DNA of 64,000 bases from Kitasatospora sp. NBC_01246 (GTDB lineage: Bacteria > Actinomycetota > Actinomycetes > Streptomycetales > Streptomycetaceae), in assembly GCF_036226505.1 (NCBI RefSeq), contig NZ_CP108484.1:4092001-4156000 (forward strand). Reading direction: 5' to 3'. The translations under genes were made by a program, and so were the position numbers. Within the stretch, counting starts at the first letter, position 1. Each line of letters starts with the position of its first letter. Shown piece after piece: positions 50,629-57,390 of the stretch. Under the pieces are notes generated by a model. The model saw only the letters and a list, made by a program, of their open reading frames with translations, was not told where the DNA came from and did no database searches.

Positions 50629-51003
50629 TCAGGCTGCGAGGGCGGTGGTGCCGGCGCAGGCCAGGCAGGTGCCGAGGTGTGCGGGGAGCACGTAGCCGGC
50701 GTCGTGCCCGCAGGCGGGGCAGGTGCGGCGGGCCCGGTTGGCCTTTTCGAGGGCGGCAGCCCGGGCGGGGGTCATCGGCCGCACCGGGCGGGCCAGCGTG
50801 ATCCGGTAGAGGCATGCGAGCCGGGCACCCCCGTAGCGGGAGCGCCACATGACCTGCGCGGCGACGTCCTGGCCTCCGGGGCGAAGACCCTTCGCCCGCA
50901 GCTGGCGGCGGGTGAAGAGGCCACGCGGCGCCATGCGCCACGGGTAGGTGGGCATGCCGCCGTGCCGGTCGCCGGACGGGTCCCAGTGCCTCGGGCGGCT
51001 CAT
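50629..51003 (-). CDS. AICE1 RRQRL-motif zinc-binding protein
   Basis: 124 residues. LFTRRQLRAKGLRPGGQDV contains the RRQ-R-L motif of a protein family recurring in streptomycete ICEs. The C-terminal TCPACGHDAGYVLPAHLGTC, ending CLACAG, gives a four-Cys zinc ribbon. Probably nucleic-acid binding. The ATG overlaps the DUF2637 stop by 4 nt. Confidence 0.8.
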   Translation of the reverse strand: MSRPRHWDPSGDRHGGMPTYPWRMAPRGLFTRRQLRAKGLRPGGQDVAAQVMWRSRYGGARLACLYRITLARPVRPMTPARAAALEKANRARRTCPACGHDAGYVLPAHLGTCLACAGTTALAA

Positions 51004-52028
51004 GCGGCGACCGCCCCGGCGTCACCGTCGTCCTGCTCGCCGAGCCGCTTGTAGACGGCGCTCACGTAGGCCGGGGATCGGGTGGCGCGGCGGGCGGCCT
51101 CGCGCTGCGGGACGCGCTGGCGCCAGCACTCTTCGATCACGCGGGCGGCTTCGGCCCCGTCCAGCCGCTCCGGCTCCGGCGGGTCGGTGTCCACCCGGTC
51201 GGTGTCGGCGTTCACCTCCTGCTCGGGGGTGAACGGTTCGGGCTCCGGGGTGTTCACCGGGTCCGGCTCGTCGGTGTACACCGGGCCGTCGACCACGTCC
51301 TCGGCGGTCGTCGGGACCGGGTCGGCGGTCGGCCCGGCGGGGTCGGCCGGGGCGGGGTGAACGGGCTCGGGCGCCGGGTGAACGGGGCCGGTGTTCACCG
51401 CGTTCACCGGAGCCGCCGGGAGCGCTTCCCGCGCGCCCGCAAGGGGGCCGGAGGGCAGCGCCCCGGCGGGCGGCGGGGGCGGGGTGAACGGCACGGCCGG
51501 GAGGGTGAACAGCGGCGCGTTCACCACCTGCCGGGCCGCCTTCGGGACGCGCGCCGGGCGGGCGGCGAGCGGCGGTTGGGGCCGGTTCGCGAGTCGGGCG
51601 AGGGCCCGGCGGTAGGCCGGTCCGGCCTCCGCGACGAGCAGCAGCAGAAGCGGCGGGATCAGGTGGATCACGACGCCGACCAGGTCTTTTTCCAGGGCTG
51701 CGGCCCCGATGTTGAGCCACACTGTGGCGAGGCCGGTCACCCACCGGAAGACGGCCGGCCAGCGCCCGGCGCTCACGCCAAAGCGGGACAGGGTGCTGTC
51801 CGCCTGAAGGCTCAGGATGAAGCACCCGTCCCCGGCGACCGCCATGACCGGACCGGTCCCGTACCCGGGTGAATGGGCGTCGATGAACGGAGCGGCGGTG
51901 GACATGCTCACCGCGACCACCGCCCCCGTCAGCACCCACGTACCGGCACTGATCACCCGCGACGTACGGCGGATCTGCGCCTCGGTGGGCACCTCGGTGA
52001 GCGCCGGGTGAACGGGCACGGTGTTCAC
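51000..52028 (-). CDS. AICE1 DUF2637 membrane protein with C-terminal HTH
   Basis: 342 residues. The N-terminal DUF2637 region has four hydrophobic segments (about 25-150; SAGTWVLTGAVVAVSMSTA at the start). A long Pro/Val/Asp-rich linker (about 180-290) follows, then an HTH-like helix pair (CWRQRVPQREAARRATRSPA) at the C-terminus. This is a signature gene of streptomycete ICE transfer modules; the function may be replication control or spreading. GTGA overlap with the WhiB-like gene. Confidence 0.85.
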   Translation of the reverse strand: MNTVPVHPALTEVPTEAQIRRTSRVISAGTWVLTGAVVAVSMSTAAPFIDAHSPGYGTGPVMAVAGDGCFILSLQADSTLSRFGVSAGRWPAVFRWVTGLATVWLNIGAAALEKDLVGVVIHLIPPLLLLLVAEAGPAYRRALARLANRPQPPLAARPARVPKAARQVVNAPLFTLPAVPFTPPPPPAGALPSGPLAGAREALPAAPVNAVNTGPVHPAPEPVHPAPADPAGPTADPVPTTAEDVVDGPVYTDEPDPVNTPEPEPFTPEQEVNADTDRVDTDPPEPERLDGAEAARVIEECWRQRVPQREAARRATRSPAYVSAVYKRLGEQDDGDAGAVAA

Positions 52029-52399
52029 CCGGCGACCCCGGCGTTCACCCGGGCCCGGGCCCGGGCCGCCCGCCGCAGCAGGGGCCGACGCTCGTGCTCG
52101 TTCAGACCGCCGAAGATCCCGGCCGGCTCCCGGCGGTCCAGCGCGTCCGCCAGGCACATCGCGCGGACCGGGCACCCGGCACAGATCATCTTCGCGCGGC
52201 GCTCGGCCCACTCGGCGGCGGGCCCGATCTCCTCGGGGTCCGGGTAGAACAGGTCGGTGTCGACCCCCTTGCACGCGGCGCCGCGCAGGCCACCGTCGGC
52301 CGCCGGGCGAATCTCGGCAAGCGCGGTGGCCGCCGGGCGGGCCGTCAGGTGCGGGGTGCGGGTCGCGGCCCCGTTCAGGAGGCTGTGGAGCTGTGCCAT
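52025..52399 (-). CDS. AICE1 WhiB-like transcription factor
   Basis: A 124-residue Wbl protein. Cysteines are in GAACKGVDTD and C-x2-C-x5-C (MICAGCPVRAMCLAD), followed by GIFGGLNEHERR, in which Phe replaces the usual Trp of the G-V/I-W-G-G turn, and an Arg-rich end. It is probably the element's own regulator of the transfer operon. The start overlaps the upstream stop by one base (TGATG). Confidence 0.88.
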   Translation of the reverse strand: MAQLHSLLNGAATRTPHLTARPAATALAEIRPAADGGLRGAACKGVDTDLFYPDPEEIGPAAEWAERRAKMICAGCPVRAMCLADALDRREPAGIFGGLNEHERRPLLRRAARARARVNAGVAG

Positions 52400-52647
52400 C
52401 ACGCGGCCGCCTTCCACGTCTCGGCCCGGCGGCGGGCGGCGGTGCGCATCAGCGCGGAAGCGAAGCGGGCGGCCGGCGGGTCCAGGTCCCGCAGGATGTC
52501 CCGCGCGGCGTCCAGCCGGATCCGCCGCTGCTCGGCGGTCTCCGCCTCCGAGCCGGTGAACAGTTCGGCGTCGATGCCGAAGCCGAGCGCAAGTTCCGCG
52601 AACTCGTCCGGCGTCGCCGCATCCTGGCCTGCGACAATCAGTTTCAT
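52399..52647 (-). CDS. AICE1 hypothetical protein (82 aa), first gene after the leader
   Basis: Starts MKLIVAGQDAATPDEFAELA. A helical, acidic middle (TGSEAETAEQRRIRLDAARD) and a basic C-terminus. No family recognised. AGGA lies 9 nt upstream. A longer frame to 52827 crosses the hairpins and is not used. It is the first ordinary gene of the leftward transfer operon. Confidence 0.65.
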   Translation of the reverse strand: MKLIVAGQDAATPDEFAELALGFGIDAELFTGSEAETAEQRRIRLDAARDILRDLDPPAARFASALMRTAARRRAETWKAAA

Positions 52648-52679
52648 GGGTCGTGTTCCTCTACTCAGGACGGCCCTGA

Positions 52680-52709
52680 GCGGTCCCGGTGTTGCAGCAC
52701 CGGGACCGC
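52680..52709 (-). promoter_or_regulatory. leader hairpin 1 (promoter-distal)
   Basis: GCGGTCCCGGTG pairs perfectly with CACCGGGACCGC around TTGCAG, 33 bp upstream of the first structural gene of the transfer operon. On its own it looks like a terminator or ribosome-site sequestering element. Confidence 0.6.
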
Positions 52710-52752
52710 AGCCGTGAAAGGGGATCGGGTGCTCAACGAGCAGCCGCGAAAC

Positions 52753-52797
52753 CCGGCGTGCCGCACCGCTGGTGAAGCGAGCGGTGCGGCACGCCGG
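52753..52797 (-). promoter_or_regulatory. leader hairpin 2 (18-bp perfect stem)
   Basis: CCGGCGTGCCGCACCGCT (52753-52770) and its exact complement (52780-52797) around a 9-nt loop. It lies 27 nt after the stop of the leader peptide on the transcribed strand, a placement typical of attenuators. Confidence 0.65.
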
Positions 52798-52823
52798 AAA
52801 TCGTGAACGCTGGTGGAGCAGCC

Positions 52824-52883
52824 TCACCGGCCGGCGCAGGCCCGGCGAGGCGACCTATGTCTCACGCGGATGATCAAGCGCAT
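52824..52883 (-). CDS. 19-residue Arg-rich leader peptide
   Basis: AGGAGG lies 7 nt before ATG (52883-52881); the frame reads MRLIIRVRHRSPRRACAGR and stops at 52824. Seven of 19 residues are Arg. The strong ribosome site, tiny size and following hairpins argue for a regulatory leader whose translation controls the downstream transfer operon. The inducing condition (arginine or charged tRNA level, ribosome stalling by drugs) is unknown. Confidence 0.6.
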   Translation of the reverse strand: MRLIIRVRHRSPRRACAGR

Positions 52884-53213
52884 CGGGCACCTCCTTCGGT
52901 TCGAACGGTCAAGGGACACACACTGCAAGGGGGCCACTCATGCCCCACTCTCCGGCCGTTGCTCGCGGTCGCCGGGCCACCTCGCCAGTCAGGGCCGGAC
53001 CTAGCCGGACCCCTACCCCCTGGCCTTTGCGGAGATTGCAGCGTCCTCCGCCTAAGCATTTGTGCAGGTCAGAGAAGCGAGAAACCCACCCCTTTTAGTG
53101 CTTAGGGGGGCTTTCGCTCTTGCCTGATACCCAAGGTAGGCAGCACCTGCCTGGGCGTCAAGTCCCCCTCGCGGTATCCTTGCCTCGCCCCCCTAGGCAG
53201 TGAAGGGATGACC
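52884..53213. other. 330-bp divergent control region of AICE1
   Basis: Lies between the leftward transfer operon and the rightward HTH/PP2C genes. No supported gene. It holds an 8-bp inverted repeat CCTAAGCA/TGCTTAGG (53051-53058 with 53099-53106) and the TAGGCAG cluster next to the HTH gene. GC is lower than in the flanking operon. Promoters for both directions are expected here, but I could not fix their hexamers. Confidence 0.5.
53121..53200 (+). promoter_or_regulatory. TAGGCAG/TGCCT operator cluster before the HTH gene
   Basis: TAGGCAG at 53137-53143 and 53194-53200, CTGCCTG at 53147-53153, TGCCTGA at 53121-53127 and TTGCCTC at 53180-53186. AGGCAG-CAC-CTGCCT (53138-53152) is a perfect 6-3-6 palindrome. 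Probably bound by the adjacent HTH protein (autoregulation), by inference. Confidence 0.45.
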
Positions 53214-54059
53214 ATGCACGAGGAACTGGAGCGGGTGGCCAACGTCGCCGTCCCGATCGAACGGGCCAAGGCGGCAATCTCGCTGATGGCGGACTATCAG
53301 AACCGGGTCGTCGAGCTGTCCCGCGTCCGGCGTGAGGCCATCGAAGAGGCATCGGCGTCGGGCATGTCGCAGACGGAGATCGCCGCCCTGCTTGGCGTCA
53401 GTCGTGGGCGTGTCGGTCAGCTCGCGTCCGCCGGCCCCGCCCCGGAGCGCGCGTTCTTCGGCTTGGGCCCGATGACGGTGGCACTCGGCGGCAAGTACGA
53501 GGCCGGTAAGTCGCAGGACGAGAACCCCAGCGAGGTCGTGACCAGGGAAGACCTCAGCAACTACGAACACCTGCGCAAGCTATTCGCCAGCCTGAAGCTG
53601 GACTCAGACTCGGAGGTGATCGCGCCGTCCGGCATCGTGAACCTGAACCGCGACCACCTGGTGGTTGTCTGCGGGCCACGGTTGTCGCCGATCGTGGCCC
53701 AGGTGCTCGAAGGGGATGACAACCTGCGCTTCCGCAAGGACAGCGCCTGGCACCTCGTGGACCTGCGTACCGAAACCGAGTACCGCTCGCCGCTGGATGA
53801 GGACGGAACGGCCGGGGATGTCGGCTACCTGGCCCGGTTGCCCCGACTCGACGGCAAGGGCACGTTCCTTTACATCGCTGGCATCCACGCGATCGGCGCG
53901 AACGGCGTCGTCCACTTCCTGGAGAACCACCTGGGCGAGCTGTACCGAGAGGTGAGGACGAAGCGCTTCTCGACGCTCATCTCGTGCCGTTACGACCCGA
54001 AGACCCTGGAAGTCTTGGAGAGCAACAGGGTTACTCCGATCTACCCACACGAGGCCTGA
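53214..54059 (+). CDS. HTH protein with C-terminal conserved sensor-like domain (AICE1 cargo)
   Basis: 281 residues. The N-terminal helical region carries an HTH at about 50-70 (SQTEIAALLGVSRGRVGQLA), similar to sigma-70 region 4/Cro-type DNA-binding helices. The remainder (about 100-280) is a separate alpha/beta domain with VVVCGPRLSPIVAQVLE, AWHLVDLRTE, DVGYLARLPRLD and FLYIAGIHAIGANGVVHFLE. The G-P-R-x-S/N-P and A-G-I-H-x-x-G elements recur in other actinobacterial HTH proteins as I remember them, but I know no assigned function. The ATG at 53214 is chosen because AAGGG is 6 nt upstream; an ATG two codons earlier abuts it. One base separates it from the phosphatase gene. Confidence 0.78.
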   Translation: MHEELERVANVAVPIERAKAAISLMADYQNRVVELSRVRREAIEEASASGMSQTEIAALLGVSRGRVGQLASAGPAPERAFFGLGPMTVALGGKYEAGKSQDENPSEVVTREDLSNYEHLRKLFASLKLDSDSEVIAPSGIVNLNRDHLVVVCGPRLSPIVAQVLEGDDNLRFRKDSAWHLVDLRTETEYRSPLDEDGTAGDVGYLARLPRLDGKGTFLYIAGIHAIGANGVVHFLENHLGELYREVRTKRFSTLISCRYDPKTLEVLESNRVTPIYPHEA

Positions 54060-54060
54060 C

Positions 54061-54870
54061 ATGCGCGTCTCTCTTGCCACCGGTCCCGGCGGTCCGGGGG
54101 CCAACGAGGACTGGGTGGGTGCTACCCCGTCGCTGGCCATAGTCCTGGACGGGCTCAGCACGGTCGGACTCGACACCGGCTGCAAGCATGGCGTTCCCTG
54201 GTACGTCGCCCACCTCGGTGGCCAGCTGATGGCCGCACTGGCGGACACCGAACGCCCGCTGACCGATGGGCTGGCCCAAGCCCTGGAGCAGGTGGCGGCG
54301 CTTCACTCCACCTGCGACCTAGCCAACCCCGGGACCCCGTCAGCGACGGTATCGATCCTCCGGGCCGCCGGTGAGCAGTTCGACTACCTGGTGCTCGCCG
54401 ACTCGCCCATCGTCTTTGAGCGGAACGGCGAGTACCTGTTGAAGACGGATCTACGGGTGGACGCCGTAGTACCGGAGCTGCGGGCAGAGACCGGGCGCTT
54501 CGCCACCGGAACGCCGGAGCACACGGAGAGCGTGCGTCGGATGGTCACGGCGCAGAGGCTCACGCGCAACACGGCGGGCGGCTACTGGGTAGCAGCGTCC
54601 AACGGGGAGGCGGCCGGGTACGCGGTCACGGGGGCGGTGCCGACCGCCGGTGTCAGCGCGGTCGCGGTTATGTCGGACGGCGCTTCCAACCTGGTGACCG
54701 ACTATGGTGCGGCTTCTTGGTCGGAGGTCTTCGCGACCCTAAGGACGGGCGGTGCCGATGGGCTGATTTCCGCCGTGCGTGAGGTCGAGGCCACCGACCC
54801 GGATGGCGTCCGCTGGCCGCGCTACAAGCGAGGCGACGACGCGGCGGTAGCGTTCTGTCAGATCTCGTGA
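54061..54870 (+). CDS. PP2C-like serine/threonine phosphatase (AICE1 cargo)
   Basis: A 269-residue PPM-family protein. Metal-site residues are in GANEDWVG (Asp17), LAIVLDGLS (Asp30), VAVMSDGASN (Asp near 207) and RGDDAAVAF (Asp near 259). It lacks membrane or sensory domains and is shorter than RsbU/SpoIIE-type phosphatases. No kinase gene is nearby, so the substrate may be a host phosphoprotein. The start follows the HTH gene stop by one base, so the two products are made together. Codons such as CTA, GTA and ATA mark it as recently acquired. Ends at a bidirectional terminator. Confidence 0.82.
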   Translation: MRVSLATGPGGPGANEDWVGATPSLAIVLDGLSTVGLDTGCKHGVPWYVAHLGGQLMAALADTERPLTDGLAQALEQVAALHSTCDLANPGTPSATVSILRAAGEQFDYLVLADSPIVFERNGEYLLKTDLRVDAVVPELRAETGRFATGTPEHTESVRRMVTAQRLTRNTAGGYWVAASNGEAAGYAVTGAVPTAGVSAVAVMSDGASNLVTDYGAASWSEVFATLRTGGADGLISAVREVEATDPDGVRWPRYKRGDDAAVAFCQIS

Positions 54871-54993
54871 GCGTGAGCCAGTTATGGGCCAGCGGCGCCG
54901 GAGGGTTCGAAGTGGGAGTGCTTCGTCCAAGGTAGGAGGGACTTACTCACCGCGAGGCGGCTCTGATCTTGAAAACTGTCGTGGCCTCTGGTT

Positions 54994-55025
54994 GCTGCTG
55001 GCTGGGCAGTTGCCCAGCCAGCAGC
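54994..55025. terminator. bidirectional terminator between PP2C and HNH genes
   Basis: GCTGCTGGCTGGG pairs perfectly with CCCAGCCAGCAGC around CAGTTG, between converging genes. Confidence 0.75.
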
Positions 55026-55031
55026 GTTCCG

Positions 55032-56039
55032 TCAGGAGGACGATTCCACTGCGTCCTCTCCGGTCCTCAGTAGCTCGCGGAGCTGAGCCGGTGTCGGCCA
55101 CGGCGCCTGGCGATGGATCATGCGGTGACAGTTGGAGCAGATGAGGGCGAGGTCGGAGAGCCGGGTGGTGCTCTCCCCGGCCACGTGGAGGGGCACGATG
55201 TGGTGGCACTCGATGTAGCCGGCACCGCGTTCCCCGTACACCGCCCCAAAGTTGAAGGTGCAGACCTCGCAGGCGAGGCTTCCACCTGCCTTTAGCACCG
55301 CTTTGATCTTCTGCCCCTTCAGCTTGCCATCCCGCTCCCGGCGCAGGTGCTCGCGTGCGATCACGCGGCCTTCCCTGGCTTCGAACTCTTCCGTGTCGGC
55401 GTCGTCTGCGGAGACCGGGACGAAACCAGGCTCTGCGACCAGACCGCGGATTCGCCGGGCGACTTCGAGCATCCCGGTCTCATCATCGAGGAACGCCTTG
55501 ATGACCTCGTGGTCGTTCTTGGCAGCGTTGGTCGGCTTGCCGGCGTAGCCGGGCCGGTTGGTGGCGAGGTCGTACGTCTTGCGGGCCACGCTGTTGGGGC
55601 TGCGGAATGCCTCGCCGCGGGGCGCGGCGGCATGCGCGGTCATCGTCTGCAGCAGGGCTGACAGGGTGCGGACGTCCTCGTGCTCGGCGGGCAGTCCCCG
55701 CCAGTCGTTCTGCACCACGAGCGCGCAGGCCAGCACGGCTTCGTCCCAGGTCCATGCCGGGTTACGGACCTGCTTGACCGTGAAGCCCACGGCCTTCAGC
55801 CATGCGGCAGCACCGGTTCTGCCGCCGGAGAACTCCTTGTGCAACAGGGCCCGGCCGTACTCGTATTTGTGGGCCACGCCGGCCACGGCCTTCGAGTGGT
55901 ACTCGCGGCCGTCGACCACTAGCACGTAGTCCAGTGCCTTGCCGTACCCGTATTCGGCGAGGAACGGCTCCTCCCCCTTCGCGTTGCACTCGGCAACCGC
56001 GCGGAGGACCGACTCGCGGCTCAGCTTCCCCTTCTGCAT
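55032..56039 (-). CDS. ScoMcrA-like HNH endonuclease (type IV restriction)
   Basis: 335 residues. The N-terminal head (SRESVLRAVAECNAKGEEPF, then YHSKAVAGVAHKYEYGRALL and SGGRTGAAAWLKAVGFTV) matches the ScoMcrA-type head I recall from S. coelicolor SCO4631, which cleaves phosphorothioated and 5-methylcytosine DNA. The C-terminal HNH nuclease has CEVCTFNFG, GYIECHHIVPLH and LICSNCHRMIH, giving four zinc Cys and the catalytic His pair. The middle may hold the modified-base reader, but no sulfur-binding motif was verified. It lies 50 bp downstream of the NaeI-like gene, probably one operon. Confidence 0.85.
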   Translation of the reverse strand: MQKGKLSRESVLRAVAECNAKGEEPFLAEYGYGKALDYVLVVDGREYHSKAVAGVAHKYEYGRALLHKEFSGGRTGAAAWLKAVGFTVKQVRNPAWTWDEAVLACALVVQNDWRGLPAEHEDVRTLSALLQTMTAHAAAPRGEAFRSPNSVARKTYDLATNRPGYAGKPTNAAKNDHEVIKAFLDDETGMLEVARRIRGLVAEPGFVPVSADDADTEEFEAREGRVIAREHLRRERDGKLKGQKIKAVLKAGGSLACEVCTFNFGAVYGERGAGYIECHHIVPLHVAGESTTRLSDLALICSNCHRMIHRQAPWPTPAQLRELLRTGEDAVESSS

Positions 56040-56089
56040 GAGCGGATCGTACGGGCGCCGACTGACGTCGCGAAGCGGATATTCCGGGG

Positions 56090-57064
56090 TCAGCTCTTCG
56101 GCACCACCGGGGCAGGCACAGGCGGATCGCTCTGCTCGTCCCCGCGGGCCAGGACCCAGGATGCGCCGCCGATGACGGCGACCGGGCGCCCGTCGGGTGT
56201 ATCCGGCGCGGGGACGACCCGGGCCGAGATGAACTGGCCCTTCAACGGGACATCGAGCCCGAGGCTCACGGCAACCTCAGGATCGCGGTCCTGGTGGCCC
56301 AGTACCAGGATGCCCTTCGGCCTGAGGTAGTCACGCGCGCCGCCGTTGGCGCGGGCCCGCTTCAGGGGGTCGTCCAGGCCATGGCCCACGGTCTCAAGCG
56401 TCACACGCCTGACGACCTCCCCCTGGAACAGTTCGAAGAGCTTGTTGATCCGCGCCTGTCCAGCCGGCCCGTGCTTGCCGGGGGCACCCATGATCTGGGT
56501 GCGTACGCTGTCGCTCATGCCGAGGAGCTGGTTGGGTTCGAGCTGGTTCTCGCCACCCCACAGCCAGGTGATCGCCTGCACGCCCGCGGCGTTGAGCTTC
56601 CGCTTGCTGTCGCGGTTCGTGCTCGTCCTCAGGTGTTCCTCGGACGCCCGGACCAGACCCGCCTGCCAGGTGCTCTTCTTTTCGCTGTCGCTGGCCGTAA
56701 TGACCAGGCAGAGGCACCCTACGAGTTCGGGGCCTATCTCCCACCCGCCCAGTGCGTTGGCGTACTTGCAGTCGACCTCGATGCCCTCGATGAGGTAGTC
56801 GGCCTTCTCCCCCTCTTCGAGACGCAAGTCCTTGTAGAGGTTGATCTCAAGAAGCGTCCCGAGATGGGTCTTCTCCGTCTTGTGCAGCTGCTTGTAGCTC
56901 CACCGGCCCATCCGGCGCCCGTCCAGGAGCTGGTCGATCGTCGACCGGATCACACCCGCGGTCCGCCTGCCGTCCGGGTCCAGCGCGTACAGGGCGGCTT
57001 GGACAGCGGCAACGTCCGGATCGTCCACAGGGGAATCATCGAAACCGAAGAGAGGCAGGGTCAT
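56090..57064 (-). CDS. NaeI-like type II restriction endonuclease
   Basis: 324 residues, about the length of NaeI (317). Similarity to remembered NaeI spans the whole protein: ALDPDGRRTAGVIRSTIDQL, QLHKTEKTHLGTLLEINLYK and RPKGILVLGHQDRDPEV. Catalytic residues equivalent to NaeI Glu70, Asp86, Asp95 and Lys97 appear as Glu73, Asp89, Asp98 and Lys100 (IEVDCKY). The residue matching NaeI Leu43 is Leu46, the nuclease rather than topoisomerase-like (Lys) state. NaeI cuts GCCGGC and needs a second site; the same target is likely but unproved. No methylase gene is adjacent. The -10 is very close to the ATG. Confidence 0.92.
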   Translation of the reverse strand: MTLPLFGFDDSPVDDPDVAAVQAALYALDPDGRRTAGVIRSTIDQLLDGRRMGRWSYKQLHKTEKTHLGTLLEINLYKDLRLEEGEKADYLIEGIEVDCKYANALGGWEIGPELVGCLCLVITASDSEKKSTWQAGLVRASEEHLRTSTNRDSKRKLNAAGVQAITWLWGGENQLEPNQLLGMSDSVRTQIMGAPGKHGPAGQARINKLFELFQGEVVRRVTLETVGHGLDDPLKRARANGGARDYLRPKGILVLGHQDRDPEVAVSLGLDVPLKGQFISARVVPAPDTPDGRPVAVIGGASWVLARGDEQSDPPVPAPVVPKS

Positions 57065-57071
57065 GCCCGGG

Positions 57072-57077
57072 AGTGTA
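57072..57077 (-). promoter_or_regulatory. -10 element of the NaeI-like gene (leaderless)
   Basis: TACACT 7 nt upstream of the ATG, within GGGGCTGGCTACACT, the same 15 bp found before the core tetR start (24764-24778). No good -35. Confidence 0.45.
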
Positions 57078-57144
57078 GCCAGCCCCGCCCACAGCCCGGC
57101 AGGAGGTGGTCAGGAGCTGTCCTGCGGTCCGGCAGCAGGGTCCG

Positions 57145-57176
57145 CTCTGGAGAAATCCTGGAGATGATCTTGGATT
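57145..57176. repeat. right arm-type repeat of AICE1
   Basis: Matches 39024-39055 at about 30 of 32 positions, starting CTCTGGAGAAATCCTGGAGA, about 95 bp inside the right att copy, in the same orientation as the left copy. Confidence 0.55.
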
Positions 57177-57271
57177 CGAGACCTCCCGTGGGCGACCCAA
57201 CCCAACGTAGACCGATGCGCTGACCTGCACCGATAGATCAATTCCCAGGTGGGCGATCTTCCAGGGCCTAA

Positions 57272-57320
57272 TTCGGGACGAAGAGGCCGTGGGTTCAAAT
57301 CCCGCCACCCCGACCCAGTA
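57272..57320. repeat. junction att site: attR of AICE1 and attL of AICE2
   Basis: Identical to 38914-38962 (the 3' half of tRNA-Pro). The 5' half of the tRNA is absent, so this is not a functional tRNA gene. Confidence 0.93.
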
Positions 57321-57329
57321 GTACAAGGC

Positions 57330-57363
57330 AAGGGCCCTACCGGAGAGATCCAGTAGGGCCCTT
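57330..57363. terminator. terminator just inside AICE2
   Basis: AAGGGCCCTAC pairs with GTAGGGCCCTT over 11 bp around a 12-nt loop, between the att site and the integrase stop. Confidence 0.7.
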
Positions 57364-57390
57364 CCTCGTTGTGCGTGACCAACTGCGTGA

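Noticed and set aside
52813..53004. 63-codon plus-strand frame across the leader region
   Set aside because: No ribosome site, and it crosses the leader peptide region in antisense.
57272..57320. second tRNA-Pro
   Set aside because: Only the 3' half is present; acceptor 5' strand and D arm are missing. It is an att copy.
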